A DNA stretch of 34,029 bases, taken from the NCBI GenBank assembly GCA_005793345.1, contig SXSU01000089.1:1-34029 (forward strand). The letters run 5' to 3'. Source of the DNA: Bdellovibrionales bacterium. GTDB taxonomy: Bacteria > Bdellovibrionota > Bdellovibrionia > Bdellovibrionales > Bdellovibrionaceae. Under the pieces are notes generated by a model. The model worked only from the letters and a program-made list of their open reading frames with translations, was not told where the DNA came from and did not search any database. Position 1 is the first letter of the stretch; each line of letters begins with the position of its first letter. Made by a program: the position numbers and the translations under genes. Shown here piece after piece: positions 1 through 8,442 of this stretch.

Positions 1-161
1 GGATCAAATTTCATAATAGAAATCTTAATTCCACGCGCTTCAAGTAATGCACCTAAACTTGCAGCTGTTAAACCTTTACCTACAGAGGAAACAACACCAC
101 CAGTAATAAAAATAAATTTCTGTTTTAACTCGGGTTGCTTTTTTTTCTTTCGACTAGCCAT
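1..161 (-). CDS. pyrG: CTP synthase PyrG, N-terminal part only (runs off the window)
   Basis: The minus strand from 161 to the left edge encodes about 53 residues beginning [14 protein letters not shown] and then the diagnostic CTP synthase N-terminus [17 protein letters not shown], the P-loop of the amidoligase domain. It makes CTP from UTP, glutamine and ATP in the cytoplasm. The ATG at 161-159 is preceded by AAAGGTGGAAAG, a good ribosome-binding site. The start lies inside the kdsB coding region, a 37-nt overlap, so the genes are probably translationally coupled and cotranscribed. The lysine-rich leader before the conserved core is slightly longer than usual. The rest of the protein lies outside the window. 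Confidence 0.95.
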   Translation of the reverse strand, partial: MASRKKKKQPELKQKFIFITGGVVSSVGKGLTAASLGALLEARGIKISIMKFD

Positions 162-895
162 CTTTCCACCTTTATTGCATCTTCAAGTGTGTCCACACCG
201 ATTGATTCATAATTTCCAATTCCTACTTTTATTTTTGCTCCTAACCACAGAGCTCTGAGTTGTTCTAATGATTCCATTTGTTCAAGCCAGCAAGGGGGGG
301 TATTACAAAATTTTTCCAAAAAAAATTTTCGATATCCATACATACCTATATGGCGAAAAGGTACATCACTTTCGTTACTATTTGCCGATTCTAAATCAAA
401 ATTTCCGCGAGACAATGGAATCCCAAATCGACTAAAATATATGGCCTCATTATTTTTATTTAAAATAACTTTAACAATATTGATGGAGTTAAAATCATCT
501 TTACTCTTTAATGAACTTACTAATGTTGACATTTCACATTGGGGTGATTCATTTAATAATTCAACAACACGATCAATTTGTTGGGGATCTAGCAAGGGCT
601 CATCCCCTTGAATATTTACTACCAATTCACAATTAATATTTTGCACAGCCTGCCAGACTCTATCTGATCCAGTAGGAAGAGCAGAATCAGTCATCACAGC
701 CATCACATTTTTAGATTTAGCTTTTTCAAAAATATCCTTATGGTCAGTTGCCACAATAACTTCATCTAATAATTTTGATTTTTTTGCAGAGTCAATTACC
801 CACTCTATGAGAGTTTGGTTATAAATTTTATGAAGTGGTTTGCCAGGAAATCTGGTAGAGCCAAAGCGAGCAGGTATAACACCAACTGTTTTCAT
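125..895 (-). CDS. kdsB: 3-deoxy-manno-octulosonate cytidylyltransferase (CMP-Kdo synthetase)
   Basis: KdsB activates Kdo with CTP to CMP-Kdo for the lipopolysaccharide inner core. The 256 residues fit the family (about 250). Visible motifs are the nucleotide-binding [14 protein letters not shown] at residues 8-21, GSDRV near 76-80, NIQGDEPLL at 94-102, the RHIGMYGYR segment, and the closing [16 protein letters not shown]. The start has AGAGG about 10 nt upstream. It lies 22 nt after engB and overlaps pyrG by 37 nt, giving an engB-kdsB-pyrG operon; PyrG makes the CTP that KdsB uses. It implies a Gram-negative with Kdo-containing LPS. Confidence 0.97.
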   Translation of the reverse strand: MKTVGVIPARFGSTRFPGKPLHKIYNQTLIEWVIDSAKKSKLLDEVIVATDHKDIFEKAKSKNVMAVMTDSALPTGSDRVWQAVQNINCELVVNIQGDEPLLDPQQIDRVVELLNESPQCEMSTLVSSLKSKDDFNSINIVKVILNKNNEAIYFSRFGIPLSRGNFDLESANSNESDVPFRHIGMYGYRKFFLEKFCNTPPCWLEQMESLEQLRALWLGAKIKVGIGNYESIGVDTLEDAIKVERWLVERKKSNPS

Positions 896-917
896 AAATC
901 AAAAACCTCTGATCTGT

Positions 918-1502
918 TTAGTTATTAATTTTCGGATGAACAAATTGACGATAGACTGAATCTTCTAAATCATCCAGACCTTTTTTTTGCGTCGAAGAAA
1001 TGAAATAAATATGTTCAGCCCTTGACTGTTCAATTAATATTTTTTGTCGCATTTTAAAGTCTTTTTGATTCAACTTGTCGATCTTGGAAGCAACTACAAC
1101 CAAAGGTTTTTGAATGGAATGAGCAAAGCGTCGAAGTAATTCTTCATCATCTGACCAATCTCTCCTAATATCCATTACTAAAATAAGGCAACAAATTTGT
1201 GTGCGAAGAGAAAAGTAGGATTCAATTATTTTTTGAAAATCTTTAATTTCAGCACCAGAACGAGCAGCAAATCCATATCCAGGTAAATCAACCAAATTAT
1301 ATGGTCCACATTCAAAAAAATTTATCAATCTGGTTTTACCAGGTGTTGAACTTACTTTTGCTAATTGCGAACTTGTCCATGCATTAATTAATGAGCTTTT
1401 ACCGGCATTAGACCGACCTGTCATTACCACTTCTGGAAGTATTGTTGCTGGATATTCATTTGGAGCCCAAGCACTTTTAATAAATTTACATTTTCTCTTC
1501 AT
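918..1502 (-). CDS. engB: Ribosome biogenesis GTPase EngB (YsxC/YihA)
   Basis: EngB is an essential GTPase of large-subunit ribosome assembly. The G1 loop GRSNAGKSS is at about residues 29-37 of the 194-residue form. It is followed by TPGKTRL, the G3 motif DLPGYGFA, SKID in the NKxD position and SSTQKKG as G5. An upstream in-frame ATG at 1550 would add 16 residues. That extension is wholly encoded by the interspersed repeat at 1511-1603, so the ATG at 1502 is preferred. It gives MKRKCKFIKSAWAP, a normal EngB start, with GAGAAG 9 nt upstream. That ribosome-binding site is itself the end of the repeat. First gene of the engB-kdsB-pyrG operon. Confidence 0.95.
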   Translation of the reverse strand: MKRKCKFIKSAWAPNEYPATILPEVVMTGRSNAGKSSLINAWTSSQLAKVSSTPGKTRLINFFECGPYNLVDLPGYGFAARSGAEIKDFQKIIESYFSLRTQICCLILVMDIRRDWSDDEELLRRFAHSIQKPLVVVASKIDKLNQKDFKMRQKILIEQSRAEHIYFISSTQKKGLDDLEDSVYRQFVHPKINN

Positions 1503-1510
1503 AAATTTTA

Positions 1511-1603
1511 ACTTCTCATGATTAAGCCTGACCGCTTTGCGATTATGCAAAACATATCCTGCACTATTTTTTCTACTTGTTTGGGATGATTTTCAATCAT
1601 CCC
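1511..1603 (+). repeat. Modular interspersed repeat, copy R1 (hairpin modules 1 and 2 only)
   Basis: Shares CATGATTAAG, TGA.CGCTT.GCGATTAT and TTGTTTGGG.TGATTTTCAA with the copies at 18888, 22505 and 27598. Module 2 is a perfect hairpin at 1583-1603: GGGATGATT, TTC, AATCATCCC. Other copies have GGGGTGATT/AATCACCCC, so a G-C pair has become A-T on both arms, a compensatory change. The right arm of module 1 is eroded and module 3 is absent. The left end overlaps the engB leader. Confidence 0.8.
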
Positions 1604-1671
1604 ACAATTTAAAATAGAACTAACACGATAATTAGTGACGAATCTACTCTCGACGCAGTTTTTTCTTTAAT

Positions 1672-1695
1672 TTTAAAATAATTTCTTATTTTAAA
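1672..1695. promoter_or_regulatory. Perfect 10-bp inverted repeat upstream of the FHA/sigma-54 activator
   Basis: TTTAAAATAA, a TTTC loop, then TTATTTTAAA. It is AT-only and sits about 95 nt before the ATG at 1787, just upstream of the predicted promoter. It could be an operator or merely an AT-rich palindrome. Confidence 0.35.
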
Positions 1696-1704
1696 GACCA
1701 TCAA

Positions 1705-1735
1705 TTGTTAAATTTTAGATTAATAACATTATAAT
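1705..1735 (+). promoter_or_regulatory. Candidate sigma-70 promoter for the FHA/sigma-54 activator
   Basis: TTGTTA at 1705-1710 and a perfect TATAAT at 1730-1735 are separated by 19 bp, slightly long. The -10 lies about 50 nt before the ATG. No -24/-12 sigma-54 promoter was found here. Confidence 0.35.
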
Positions 1736-1786
1736 TTGAGTTTGATTATTGCTCTTTGGCTTATTTCACAAAATAACGGAGGAACA

Positions 1787-3145
1787 ATGAAGCAAGTGCA
1801 ATTTTTTTTAAGTACTGTTAACGAAAACGATAAGTTAAAAATATTTGAGTGCAATCAATCTTTTGCCATTCTAGGCACAAATTCAGAGTCCCTAGCACCT
1901 CTAAGTTTTTTAGGTGTATCTGATCGTCACTGTCGAATAGAATCTAAATATAGTTTTTTTGTTATTAAAGATATGCGGTCCGAATTAGGAACTTTTGTAA
2001 ATAAAACAAAAGTTGTTGAAGCAATTCTACAAGAAGGTGATGAAATTCAAATTGGAAGCCACAAATTTATATTCCACCTTAAACGCCCCAAAGAAAAAAG
2101 TATTTTTGATCTCAGAAGTAAAAACCCTTTTTTAAATAACCAACTTCGCACTCTTCCAAAGATGTCAGAAACAAATCACTCCGTATTGATTCTAGGTCCA
2201 TCAGGAAGTGGAAAAGAAATTATTGCCAATGCTATTCATTCTCAATCTGCAAGAAGAGAGGGCCCTTTTGTGTGCGTCAATTGCAGTGCCCTCACCGAAA
2301 CACTTATCGAAAGTGAACTTTTTGGTCATATTAAGGGAAGTTTTACTGGCGCAGTTGCTGATAGAAAAGGAGCCTTTGAATCAGCTCGAGGAGGAACATT
2401 ATTTTTAGATGAAATAGGAGATCTCCCCTACTCCATGCAAGCTAAACTTTTACGTGCCCTTGAAAATAAAGAAATTCGCCCTGTCGGTTCTGATAGAACA
2501 ATAACAACAGACGTAAGAATAATAGCTGCAACTCACCAACGTTTGAAAGATCAAATTTTAAATAATAAATTTAGAGCTGATTTATTTTATCGACTAAATG
2601 TTATTAATTTTAATATTCCTTCCTTGATTGAAAGGATGGAAGACTTTGACGATATTTTTTTTGAACTTTGTAAAGACCTTAGAATTAGATTTGATCATAA
2701 TAGTATGCAAATTTTAAAAAATTATAACTGGCCAGGAAATATAAGAGAACTAAAAAATATTATTGCAAGAGCAAGTGCAAAATACCCCTGCCAAACAATT
2801 AATAAAGATTTACTTCCCTACATCATGGATAAAAATATTTTAAATTTTAAAAATAATTGTGGTAATGATAAAAATGTCGAAAGATCAACACCTAAAGTTA
2901 AAGAAAGCAAAATTAAAGACTATGAAAAAAAAATGATTATCAGTTATTTAGATCATTTTGCTGGAAACCAAAAGCGAGCAGCAAAAGAAATGGGAATGCC
3001 AAAAAGCACATTGCACGATCGAATTAAAGCTTATCAAATAGATATCGAAGAATTTAGACAAAAAGGATTAAATAAAAAAAATGTTAATAGTGAATTAGAT
3101 TTTAATGAAACAACACCTTTTAAATTTGAATATATAGCCGATTAA
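1787..3145 (+). CDS. FHA-domain sigma-54-dependent transcriptional activator
   Basis: A 452-residue enhancer-binding protein. Residues about 5-98 form an FHA domain (phosphothreonine binding; SDRHCRIE and GTFVN strands). An AAA+ domain follows with Walker A GPSGSGKE at 137-144, the sigma-54 loop GSFTGA at 184-189 (canonical GAFTGA), Walker B TLFLDEIG at 204-211 and FRADLFYRL at 262-270. A Fis-type helix-turn-helix is at about 394-417. It should remodel RNA polymerase-sigma-54 when an FHA ligand, probably a phosphorylated partner from Ser/Thr kinase signalling, binds. No receiver or GAF domain is present. The ATG at 1787 has the strong site CGGAGGAACA; a TTG frame opening at 1736 lacks one and was rejected. 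Its targets are not shown by the sequence. Confidence 0.93.
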   Translation: MKQVQFFLSTVNENDKLKIFECNQSFAILGTNSESLAPLSFLGVSDRHCRIESKYSFFVIKDMRSELGTFVNKTKVVEAILQEGDEIQIGSHKFIFHLKRPKEKSIFDLRSKNPFLNNQLRTLPKMSETNHSVLILGPSGSGKEIIANAIHSQSARREGPFVCVNCSALTETLIESELFGHIKGSFTGAVADRKGAFESARGGTLFLDEIGDLPYSMQAKLLRALENKEIRPVGSDRTITTDVRIIAATHQRLKDQILNNKFRADLFYRLNVINFNIPSLIERMEDFDDIFFELCKDLRIRFDHNSMQILKNYNWPGNIRELKNIIARASAKYPCQTINKDLLPYIMDKNILNFKNNCGNDKNVERSTPKVKESKIKDYEKKMIISYLDHFAGNQKRAAKEMGMPKSTLHDRIKAYQIDIEEFRQKGLNKKNVNSELDFNETTPFKFEYIAD

Positions 3146-3165
3146 GTTCATTATTTATTCAATTT

Positions 3166-4107
3166 TTAGGGTTTAATTATTAAATTATCAATTTGAACAC
3201 CTTTTAATGAACCATCTTCAAGTGTCTTATTAAGTTCTTTTTTAAGAGTTTCTTTTAATTTTAGTTTACCATCAGGTGTTTCTAAATATTCATAATCTAA
3301 TTTCTCAACTATTCTTTGAATGAGATCTATGATTTCAGTTTCTCGACTTTTAACTTCTACCAAAACATCGCCTGAGGATCCATCTAAAATAAATTCGAAA
3401 AAACCCATTGGATTTCTATTTGAATCTCGACGCCGATTTAAATTTATTACAATGGGTTTCAACTTATAAGAGTATGTTTTTACTCTTGGTGAACCATAAA
3501 ACAATTCAATATCTGATTCTAAATCATAAGTACTTGAATTGGAGGCTACTTCTGCAAAAGAACCTAAAAATTGATATTTATCAGAGTACAAATAATTTGT
3601 TTTTATCATAAATATCAATAATAGCGATAAAGCTCCTATCATTGAAAAGGTTAAAATAAATAAAACTCGTCTTTTCCATGACCATCTCGAAAAAACTTTA
3701 AAAATAAATTTAATTTTTGCAATTTCTTCAACTAAAAGTTTTCCAGTTTTTGGTATAGCTTCTGTAATTAACCAAATTAAAAAATATTTTATTGTAAAAA
3801 ATAAACTAATAAATTTATTCTTAATTTTTTTTATAAAACTTTTAATACCTAACTTAATTTTTTCTGTAAATTTAATATCTTTTTCAATTTGAGATTCACC
3901 ACTCAAATTTAGTGGTTCAATTTCGATATTTAAATTTGAAAAATCATTAGCAACATCTTTAAAAGCATCATCGATTAATGGATTTTGTTCTTTGAGTAAT
4001 GCTTCGGCATCTAAATCTGGATCGCTATCCAACTCATCTAATAAAGCCTCAGTATTTTGAGGAAGCTTCTTTTTTACCCTTTGTGGTTGAAGATTCTCAT
4101 TGCTCAT
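3166..4107 (-). CDS. FliL-like membrane protein with long cytoplasmic N-terminus
   Basis: 313 residues. Residues 1-90 are acidic and probably disordered. A hydrophobic stretch lies at about 98-116 and a clear membrane helix at about 148-168. The periplasmic C-terminus (about 215-313) has the FliL pattern: KPIVINLN, a central strand, an alternating helix ending in a DGKLKLKETLKKELNKTL-type segment, then a closing hydrophobic strand. FliL proteins sit around the flagellar stator or motor. Here there are no flagellar genes nearby, and the N-terminus is far longer than usual, so the gene could serve another motor or be a divergent paralogue. It converges with the sigma-54 activator (20-nt gap). 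A GGAG lies about 13 nt before the ATG. Confidence 0.6.
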   Translation of the reverse strand: MSNENLQPQRVKKKLPQNTEALLDELDSDPDLDAEALLKEQNPLIDDAFKDVANDFSNLNIEIEPLNLSGESQIEKDIKFTEKIKLGIKSFIKKIKNKFISLFFTIKYFLIWLITEAIPKTGKLLVEEIAKIKFIFKVFSRWSWKRRVLFILTFSMIGALSLLLIFMIKTNYLYSDKYQFLGSFAEVASNSSTYDLESDIELFYGSPRVKTYSYKLKPIVINLNRRRDSNRNPMGFFEFILDGSSGDVLVEVKSRETEIIDLIQRIVEKLDYEYLETPDGKLKLKETLKKELNKTLEDGSLKGVQIDNLIIKP

Positions 4108-4219
4108 AGTGAATTACTGCTCCAGATGAAAAACTATATTGAGAGTTATTATAGATTTGTTATAGATTAATTATGAATATTAGAAAGTAAGAGGTCAAAC
4201 TAATAAACATAAATTAAAT

Positions 4220-6490
4220 TTAACAACCTGTTGTTTTTCGAATTTCATCTTGTTGAAAACAACGACTATTGTCTTTAGGACATTTCATTCTTAGATGAAA
4301 GTGATCATGATGACCTGGCTGAACATAAAGACGACGCAAAGTTTCTAATGAAATTTTATCATTATCTCCTCGTTTGCTTGCAAGTCTACAAAACGCTTTC
4401 TTAACTTCTTTATGAACGAGAAAAAAATGAACCTTTCCATTGTATAGTGATATCATATTTCTAAATAAGCTCCATTGATTTTCAATCATAAAATCAGACA
4501 ACACTTGACCACGAACACCCAAGACAGATTGGCCATAATAATCTTTTGCAGCACTAGAAATTAGAAATCCGATATCAGCATCTAATCCATTTTGGTGACT
4601 TTTATGACCTTCCACAAACCCACCCCGTTCTGCTGATAAATCACCGAGTTCAATTTTACGATGGGAATCAAGTTTATTTAATTCTAAACCTAAATTATAA
4701 ATAAACTCTGCTGTTTTACTATTTGTATAATAACGTTGTCTAAAGGCACGTGCTAATCGAAAAGGAACATTATAACCTTTTGATTGTAATTCATTAATTA
4801 ATAATTTTAAATTTACTCCTTTGCTTAACGAACCCGAATTCGCAGCACCTACACTTTGACCTACAATATTAAATGCACTGATAGGAGGTAAGGGATGAGC
4901 TTCCGCAATCTTTTTGTCAATTTCACTATTTTGATTAGTCTTTTTTTCTTCTTTAGATTTATCTTTTGATTTATCATTAACTTTATCGCTAACTTTGTCT
5001 TTATTTTTGCCCTCTACTTGATTTGTTAATTTATCTGATTTTTTCTCTTCAATAGCTGGAACCTTAACATCAGCTGAGTTCTCCTTCGGAGGAACAACAA
5101 GTGGGGTTGAATGTGATTCATTATTTAATTTAGATTCAACTGGAACTTGAGGTATTGGAATGGGAATGGGAATCGGAGTCAATGAAGATACAGCAATTGG
5201 CTCATGTTCAACATGATCTGGATCTACCTCTTTTTCATCTGTATCTGAGTCTACATCTGCGCCTGCTGCAGCGGCGGGATTATTTATTGTCGATACTTTT
5301 TCCTCTTTGTCAGATTGAACTTCATTTCCATCTAAAATTTTATAATCTACTTCACCATCCATATTTGGCACTGGAATAAAGCCACCAACAAATTCGCCTT
5401 TATCAGCAATTTCATCTACCTCATCATCTTCATGTTCTTCATGAGTTTCATGAGTTTCATGAGTAACATGAGTATCAGGCAATTCTTGATTATGAATATC
5501 CTCTTTATTTTGATTTATAGAATCTTGATTTTGTTTTACTTCACTAGTACTATTTTCGTCTGCATTAGATTCATTTTTATCACTTGAATCACTAGTTTTT
5601 TCTATAGAAGTAGTTTTATCTTTTTCAGACGAGTCTGATTGTTGAACCGATATATCTTTATCAGTAGAATTTTCAGATTTGGTTGGTGTAGAAACTTTAT
5701 AGTTTGACTTCCTCCACTGATTTGAAAAAATAAATTTATCTTTTTTTATAAAAAATTCGATAAAGTAATTATCACAAGTTGTTTCTGAATTTAAACTTGC
5801 ATCTAAACAATACCAACGACCAGCAACATAAAAATCTTTAGAAATGCTACATTTATCATATTGAGTTCGAATTACAGCAACTCCAGTTTTTCGAATATGA
5901 CCTTCCATACACAGTGGAATACTAAACTCACTAGCTCCAGTTCTCACCGCCTCTTTAGAATTTCCATTAAAAAAAGCCTGCCCTGTTATTTTAACTTTAT
6001 TATCCTTGGCATCAAAAAGAACTTCAATTTTATCTAAATCAACTGCATTTTTTATCCATTTATATTTACTTTTTCTTTTGGTCTTTGGCTGTTCAACAAC
6101 AATTGAATCTACTTTTTTTATAGAATTTACTTCACCCTCAATTTTACTTTGCATGTGAGTATTATTTTCTAAGTCCTCATTTTTGCTTAACTTCTTAATT
6201 TTATCCTTTACTTTATCTTTATTTTTAGAATTTTCTATTCTTGTATTTTCGTTTTTATCTAATGGAGGAGTTATATGTGTTTTCTTTTTTTTTGGTTGAA
6301 AATCTTCTTCATTTAATTCAACATCAACAATTTTTTTACTACTTTTTACAGAGGTTAGATCACTATCTTTTGAATCTTTTTGAATTTTATAAATATTATT
6401 TTTGATTGGTTTTGCTCCCACAGTTGATTGAGTACAACCTAGTAAAAAAGATATCAAAACTAAAATTAATAACTCAATAACTTGGAACAC
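4220..6490 (-). CDS. Lipoprotein with C-terminal MepA-type (M74) murein endopeptidase domain
   Basis: About 756 residues, far longer than E. coli MepA (about 270). The N-terminus is a lipoprotein signal with lipobox LLGC. Next comes a Lys/Asp-rich stretch, then an unrecognised cysteine-containing domain (about residues 145-265). A long acidic, low-complexity linker (about 270-550) follows, with a His-Glu-Thr repeat and a Pro-Ile repeat. The last 200 residues form a penicillin-insensitive D,D-endopeptidase domain with zinc-site motifs GHKSHQNGLDADI (about 628) and GHHDHFHLRMKCP (about 726). It should cleave DAP-D-Ala crosslinks from a membrane anchor. GTG at 6490 is preferred because GAGG lies 6 nt upstream; a TTG four codons earlier would contain that site. 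Confidence 0.88.
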   Translation of the reverse strand: MFQVIELLILVLISFLLGCTQSTVGAKPIKNNIYKIQKDSKDSDLTSVKSSKKIVDVELNEEDFQPKKKKTHITPPLDKNENTRIENSKNKDKVKDKIKKLSKNEDLENNTHMQSKIEGEVNSIKKVDSIVVEQPKTKRKSKYKWIKNAVDLDKIEVLFDAKDNKVKITGQAFFNGNSKEAVRTGASEFSIPLCMEGHIRKTGVAVIRTQYDKCSISKDFYVAGRWYCLDASLNSETTCDNYFIEFFIKKDKFIFSNQWRKSNYKVSTPTKSENSTDKDISVQQSDSSEKDKTTSIEKTSDSSDKNESNADENSTSEVKQNQDSINQNKEDIHNQELPDTHVTHETHETHEEHEDDEVDEIADKGEFVGGFIPVPNMDGEVDYKILDGNEVQSDKEEKVSTINNPAAAAGADVDSDTDEKEVDPDHVEHEPIAVSSLTPIPIPIPIPQVPVESKLNNESHSTPLVVPPKENSADVKVPAIEEKKSDKLTNQVEGKNKDKVSDKVNDKSKDKSKEEKKTNQNSEIDKKIAEAHPLPPISAFNIVGQSVGAANSGSLSKGVNLKLLINELQSKGYNVPFRLARAFRQRYYTNSKTAEFIYNLGLELNKLDSHRKIELGDLSAERGGFVEGHKSHQNGLDADIGFLISSAAKDYYGQSVLGVRGQVLSDFMIENQWSLFRNMISLYNGKVHFFLVHKEVKKAFCRLASKRGDNDKISLETLRRLYVQPGHHDHFHLRMKCPKDNSRCFQQDEIRKTTGC
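5430..5474 (-). repeat. Short tandem repeat (9-bp unit TTCATGAGT) inside the MepA-type gene
   Basis: Four to five imperfect units of TTCATGAGT encode alternating His-Glu-Thr in the linker. The period is a multiple of three, so slippage changes linker length, not reading frame. A second short 6-bp repeat (GGAATG) near 5155-5175 encodes Pro-Ile pairs in the same linker. Confidence 0.6.
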
Positions 6491-6840
6491 ATTATACCTC
6501 AATGAGAGTTATAATTTAAATAACTTAACAATGAAACTACCTTGAAAAAAATAAAATTTAAAACAATAAAGTGACAGAAAAAAGCACCAACTTAATACTT
6601 GTATTAGTGATATTAAAGTGAGGTATAAAATCAATTGTTATTTATGCACATTTAACTGATTTCTCTCAAAAGAGTTCTTATAATATAACTCAACAAAGCG
6701 ACAAGTTGTAAAATTAGTGACAATTTTCGCTTAAAATTTCGCCTCAAAGATTGATATCCTAATTAAAAATTTTATACTCAGATTTTTTCTATATCAAATT
6801 TGCTAACTTGAAATAATTTTGAATCAATCATCAAAATTTA
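6491..6840. other. 350-bp intergenic region, no gene seen
   Basis: AT-rich sequence between the start of the MepA-type gene and the end of the beta-barrel gene. It should hold the promoter for the MepA-type gene, but no convincing -35/-10 pair was found. The only structure noted is a small perfect palindrome at 6593-6606 (TAATAC, TT, GTATTA). No copy of the interspersed repeat is present and no ORF with a ribosome-binding site was seen. Confidence 0.6.
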
Positions 6841-7503
6841 TTAAAATAAAATTCCAATCTGCAGTTTTAAAAATGTAAACCTTGGAAAATAATTGATGAG
6901 AGTTAAAGTTGATGCTTTTACAAAGTTATCACGTTCTGATACTGGTAAGTTAGTGTCTAAATAATTTGAATACTTATTAAGTATATAAATAGGCTGAGCC
7001 CAGGATACCCAATCAATAGAAAAAATAAAATTCTCATTCACATACCATCGATTTCCCAATCCTATATTTAAACCGAGTGATTGAAATCGATATGAAATAT
7101 TCGAATTATAATACCCTCCTGTTAATCTCCCAATACGATTATTCCCAAAATTAACTAAAGTATCAAAATAAGAACATCCATAAAATAATTGTGGCATAAT
7201 TTCTTTTGTTATTACTCGTTTATAAAATGAAATCCTTGTGTCCTCCATATACTCAGTAGTTTTTCCAACATGTGAATGCATTATATCTATCTCAACACTT
7301 CTATATGGTTCATTATAGATATTATATTCATTTATAAATCCAAAATTTAATCCATATTTATTTTGTATAATTAAATCTAGGTTTGAATAAGAAGCTAGAA
7401 TATATCGATTTTTATTTTGTTTTAAATCAGTTACATTTTCATTAGCAATCAATTCTGATATATTAGAAATTATAATTATAATTATTGTGATTATAAATTT
7501 CAT
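6841..7503 (-). CDS. Putative outer-membrane beta-barrel protein, unknown function
   Basis: 220 residues with a Sec signal peptide (hydrophobic run of isoleucines, likely cleavage near residue 20 after ELIA). The mature part has alternating hydrophobic/aromatic strands rich in Tyr, Asn and Gly. It ends in LKLQIGILF, a terminal phenylalanine typical of BAM substrates. I do not recognise a family. It is divergent from the radical SAM gene (about 150 bp apart) and far from other barrel genes. The class call rests on signal peptide, strand pattern and C-terminus only. Confidence 0.6.
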   Translation of the reverse strand: MKFIITIIIIIISNISELIANENVTDLKQNKNRYILASYSNLDLIIQNKYGLNFGFINEYNIYNEPYRSVEIDIMHSHVGKTTEYMEDTRISFYKRVITKEIMPQLFYGCSYFDTLVNFGNNRIGRLTGGYYNSNISYRFQSLGLNIGLGNRWYVNENFIFSIDWVSWAQPIYILNKYSNYLDTNLPVSERDNFVKASTLTLINYFPRFTFLKLQIGILF

Positions 7504-7654
7504 TTGATCCTTTTTTATAGCACATTACAGTTTTATTGTGATGGCAAATAATGTAATTATACAATCACATTTTAGTAGTATTTTCTATTTAAAAATTTTA
7601 TTTTTTGCTTGTTCTAAAATAATTTATCAAAAATAATATTTAGCAGAGGTGAGA

Positions 7655-8410
7655 GTGATTTCTGATCATAATAAAGTTGCCGTGTTAATGTTAAAGCCAG
7701 AATGTAATATGCATTGCGAATATTGTGTCATTGAAGATGATTTTTCAAGTTTTCCATATGAAGTTGCCTGCGAACTAGCTATCAAACTTAAAGCTGAAGG
7801 TTACAATAATTTAATCTTAGGAGGAGGAGAGCCAACTCTTTGGCGAGGTGATGTTTTTAAATTAGCTCATTTTTCAAAATCTCTTGGATTTTTTGTTCAG
7901 ATTGGTACTAATGCCATTAGACTACCACTTGATTTTGCTTCTAACACAGATATAGACAGATGGATATTACCTTTAGACTCGTCCCATGAAGAAATTCACA
8001 ATCAATTACGTCATTACAAATCTTCACATTTTCAAATAATGATGAATGTTTTAGGGCAACTTAAAAAAAATAAAAGAGATGTTTATATTTCAACAGTAGT
8101 GACTTCAATTAACAAAACGAGTTTAGATGATATGATTAATTTTTTAAATGAGTACAATTGTGAAAATAAAAATTTAATTTCATGGAATCTCTATCAACTT
8201 CTTCCATTGGGGCGGGGAGGCTTAGTCAACTGGGACACCTTAAAAATTACAACTGAAGAGTTTGATAGTATAGTTGCAAAGTTAAAATCACGTGATAGAA
8301 ATTTCAAAATCACCGTTCGTAAAAATATGTATGCTTCCAAAAATGTAGATTTTTTCACATACAAAGATGACGCAATGAATTTAAATGAAAAGTTTTATGT
8401 AAAAAAATAA
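7655..8410 (+). CDS. Small radical SAM protein, substrate unknown
   Basis: About 251 residues. The [4Fe-4S] motif CNMHCEYC gives cysteines at about 17, 21 and 24 in CxxxCxxC spacing, and GGGEPTLW is the SAM-binding GGE motif. It is thus a radical S-adenosylmethionine enzyme of the MoaA/PqqE-like core type. The C-terminus has no further cysteine cluster, so there is no SPASM or twitch domain. The protein is at the short end of the superfamily. No precursor peptide or partner gene is next to it, so the substrate cannot be inferred. GTG at 7655 is preferred over GTG at 7649 because the AGAGGTGA site then has usable spacing. Confidence 0.85.
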   Translation: MISDHNKVAVLMLKPECNMHCEYCVIEDDFSSFPYEVACELAIKLKAEGYNNLILGGGEPTLWRGDVFKLAHFSKSLGFFVQIGTNAIRLPLDFASNTDIDRWILPLDSSHEEIHNQLRHYKSSHFQIMMNVLGQLKKNKRDVYISTVVTSINKTSLDDMINFLNEYNCENKNLISWNLYQLLPLGRGGLVNWDTLKITTEEFDSIVAKLKSRDRNFKITVRKNMYASKNVDFFTYKDDAMNLNEKFYVKK

Positions 8411-8442
8411 TTCACACTTTCAATATTTTATGACTTAAAAAA

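Noticed and set aside
1736..1786. TTG start extending the FHA activator by 17 residues
   Set aside because: No ribosome-binding site; the extension overlaps the region just after the predicted -10, and GGAGG precedes the ATG at 1787.
1736..1786. Sigma-54 promoter in front of the activator gene
   Set aside because: No GG and GC pair at the required 10-bp spacing was found; only a sigma-70-like pair is visible.
5155..5379. Open frame on the plus strand opposite the MepA-type linker
   Set aside because: It lies antisense to a well-supported gene and encodes low-complexity residues produced by the linker repeats; no ribosome-binding site.
5430..5474. Tandem repeat considered as a CRISPR array
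   Set aside because: The units are 9 bp, contiguous and coding (His-Glu-Thr); there are no spacers and no cas genes.
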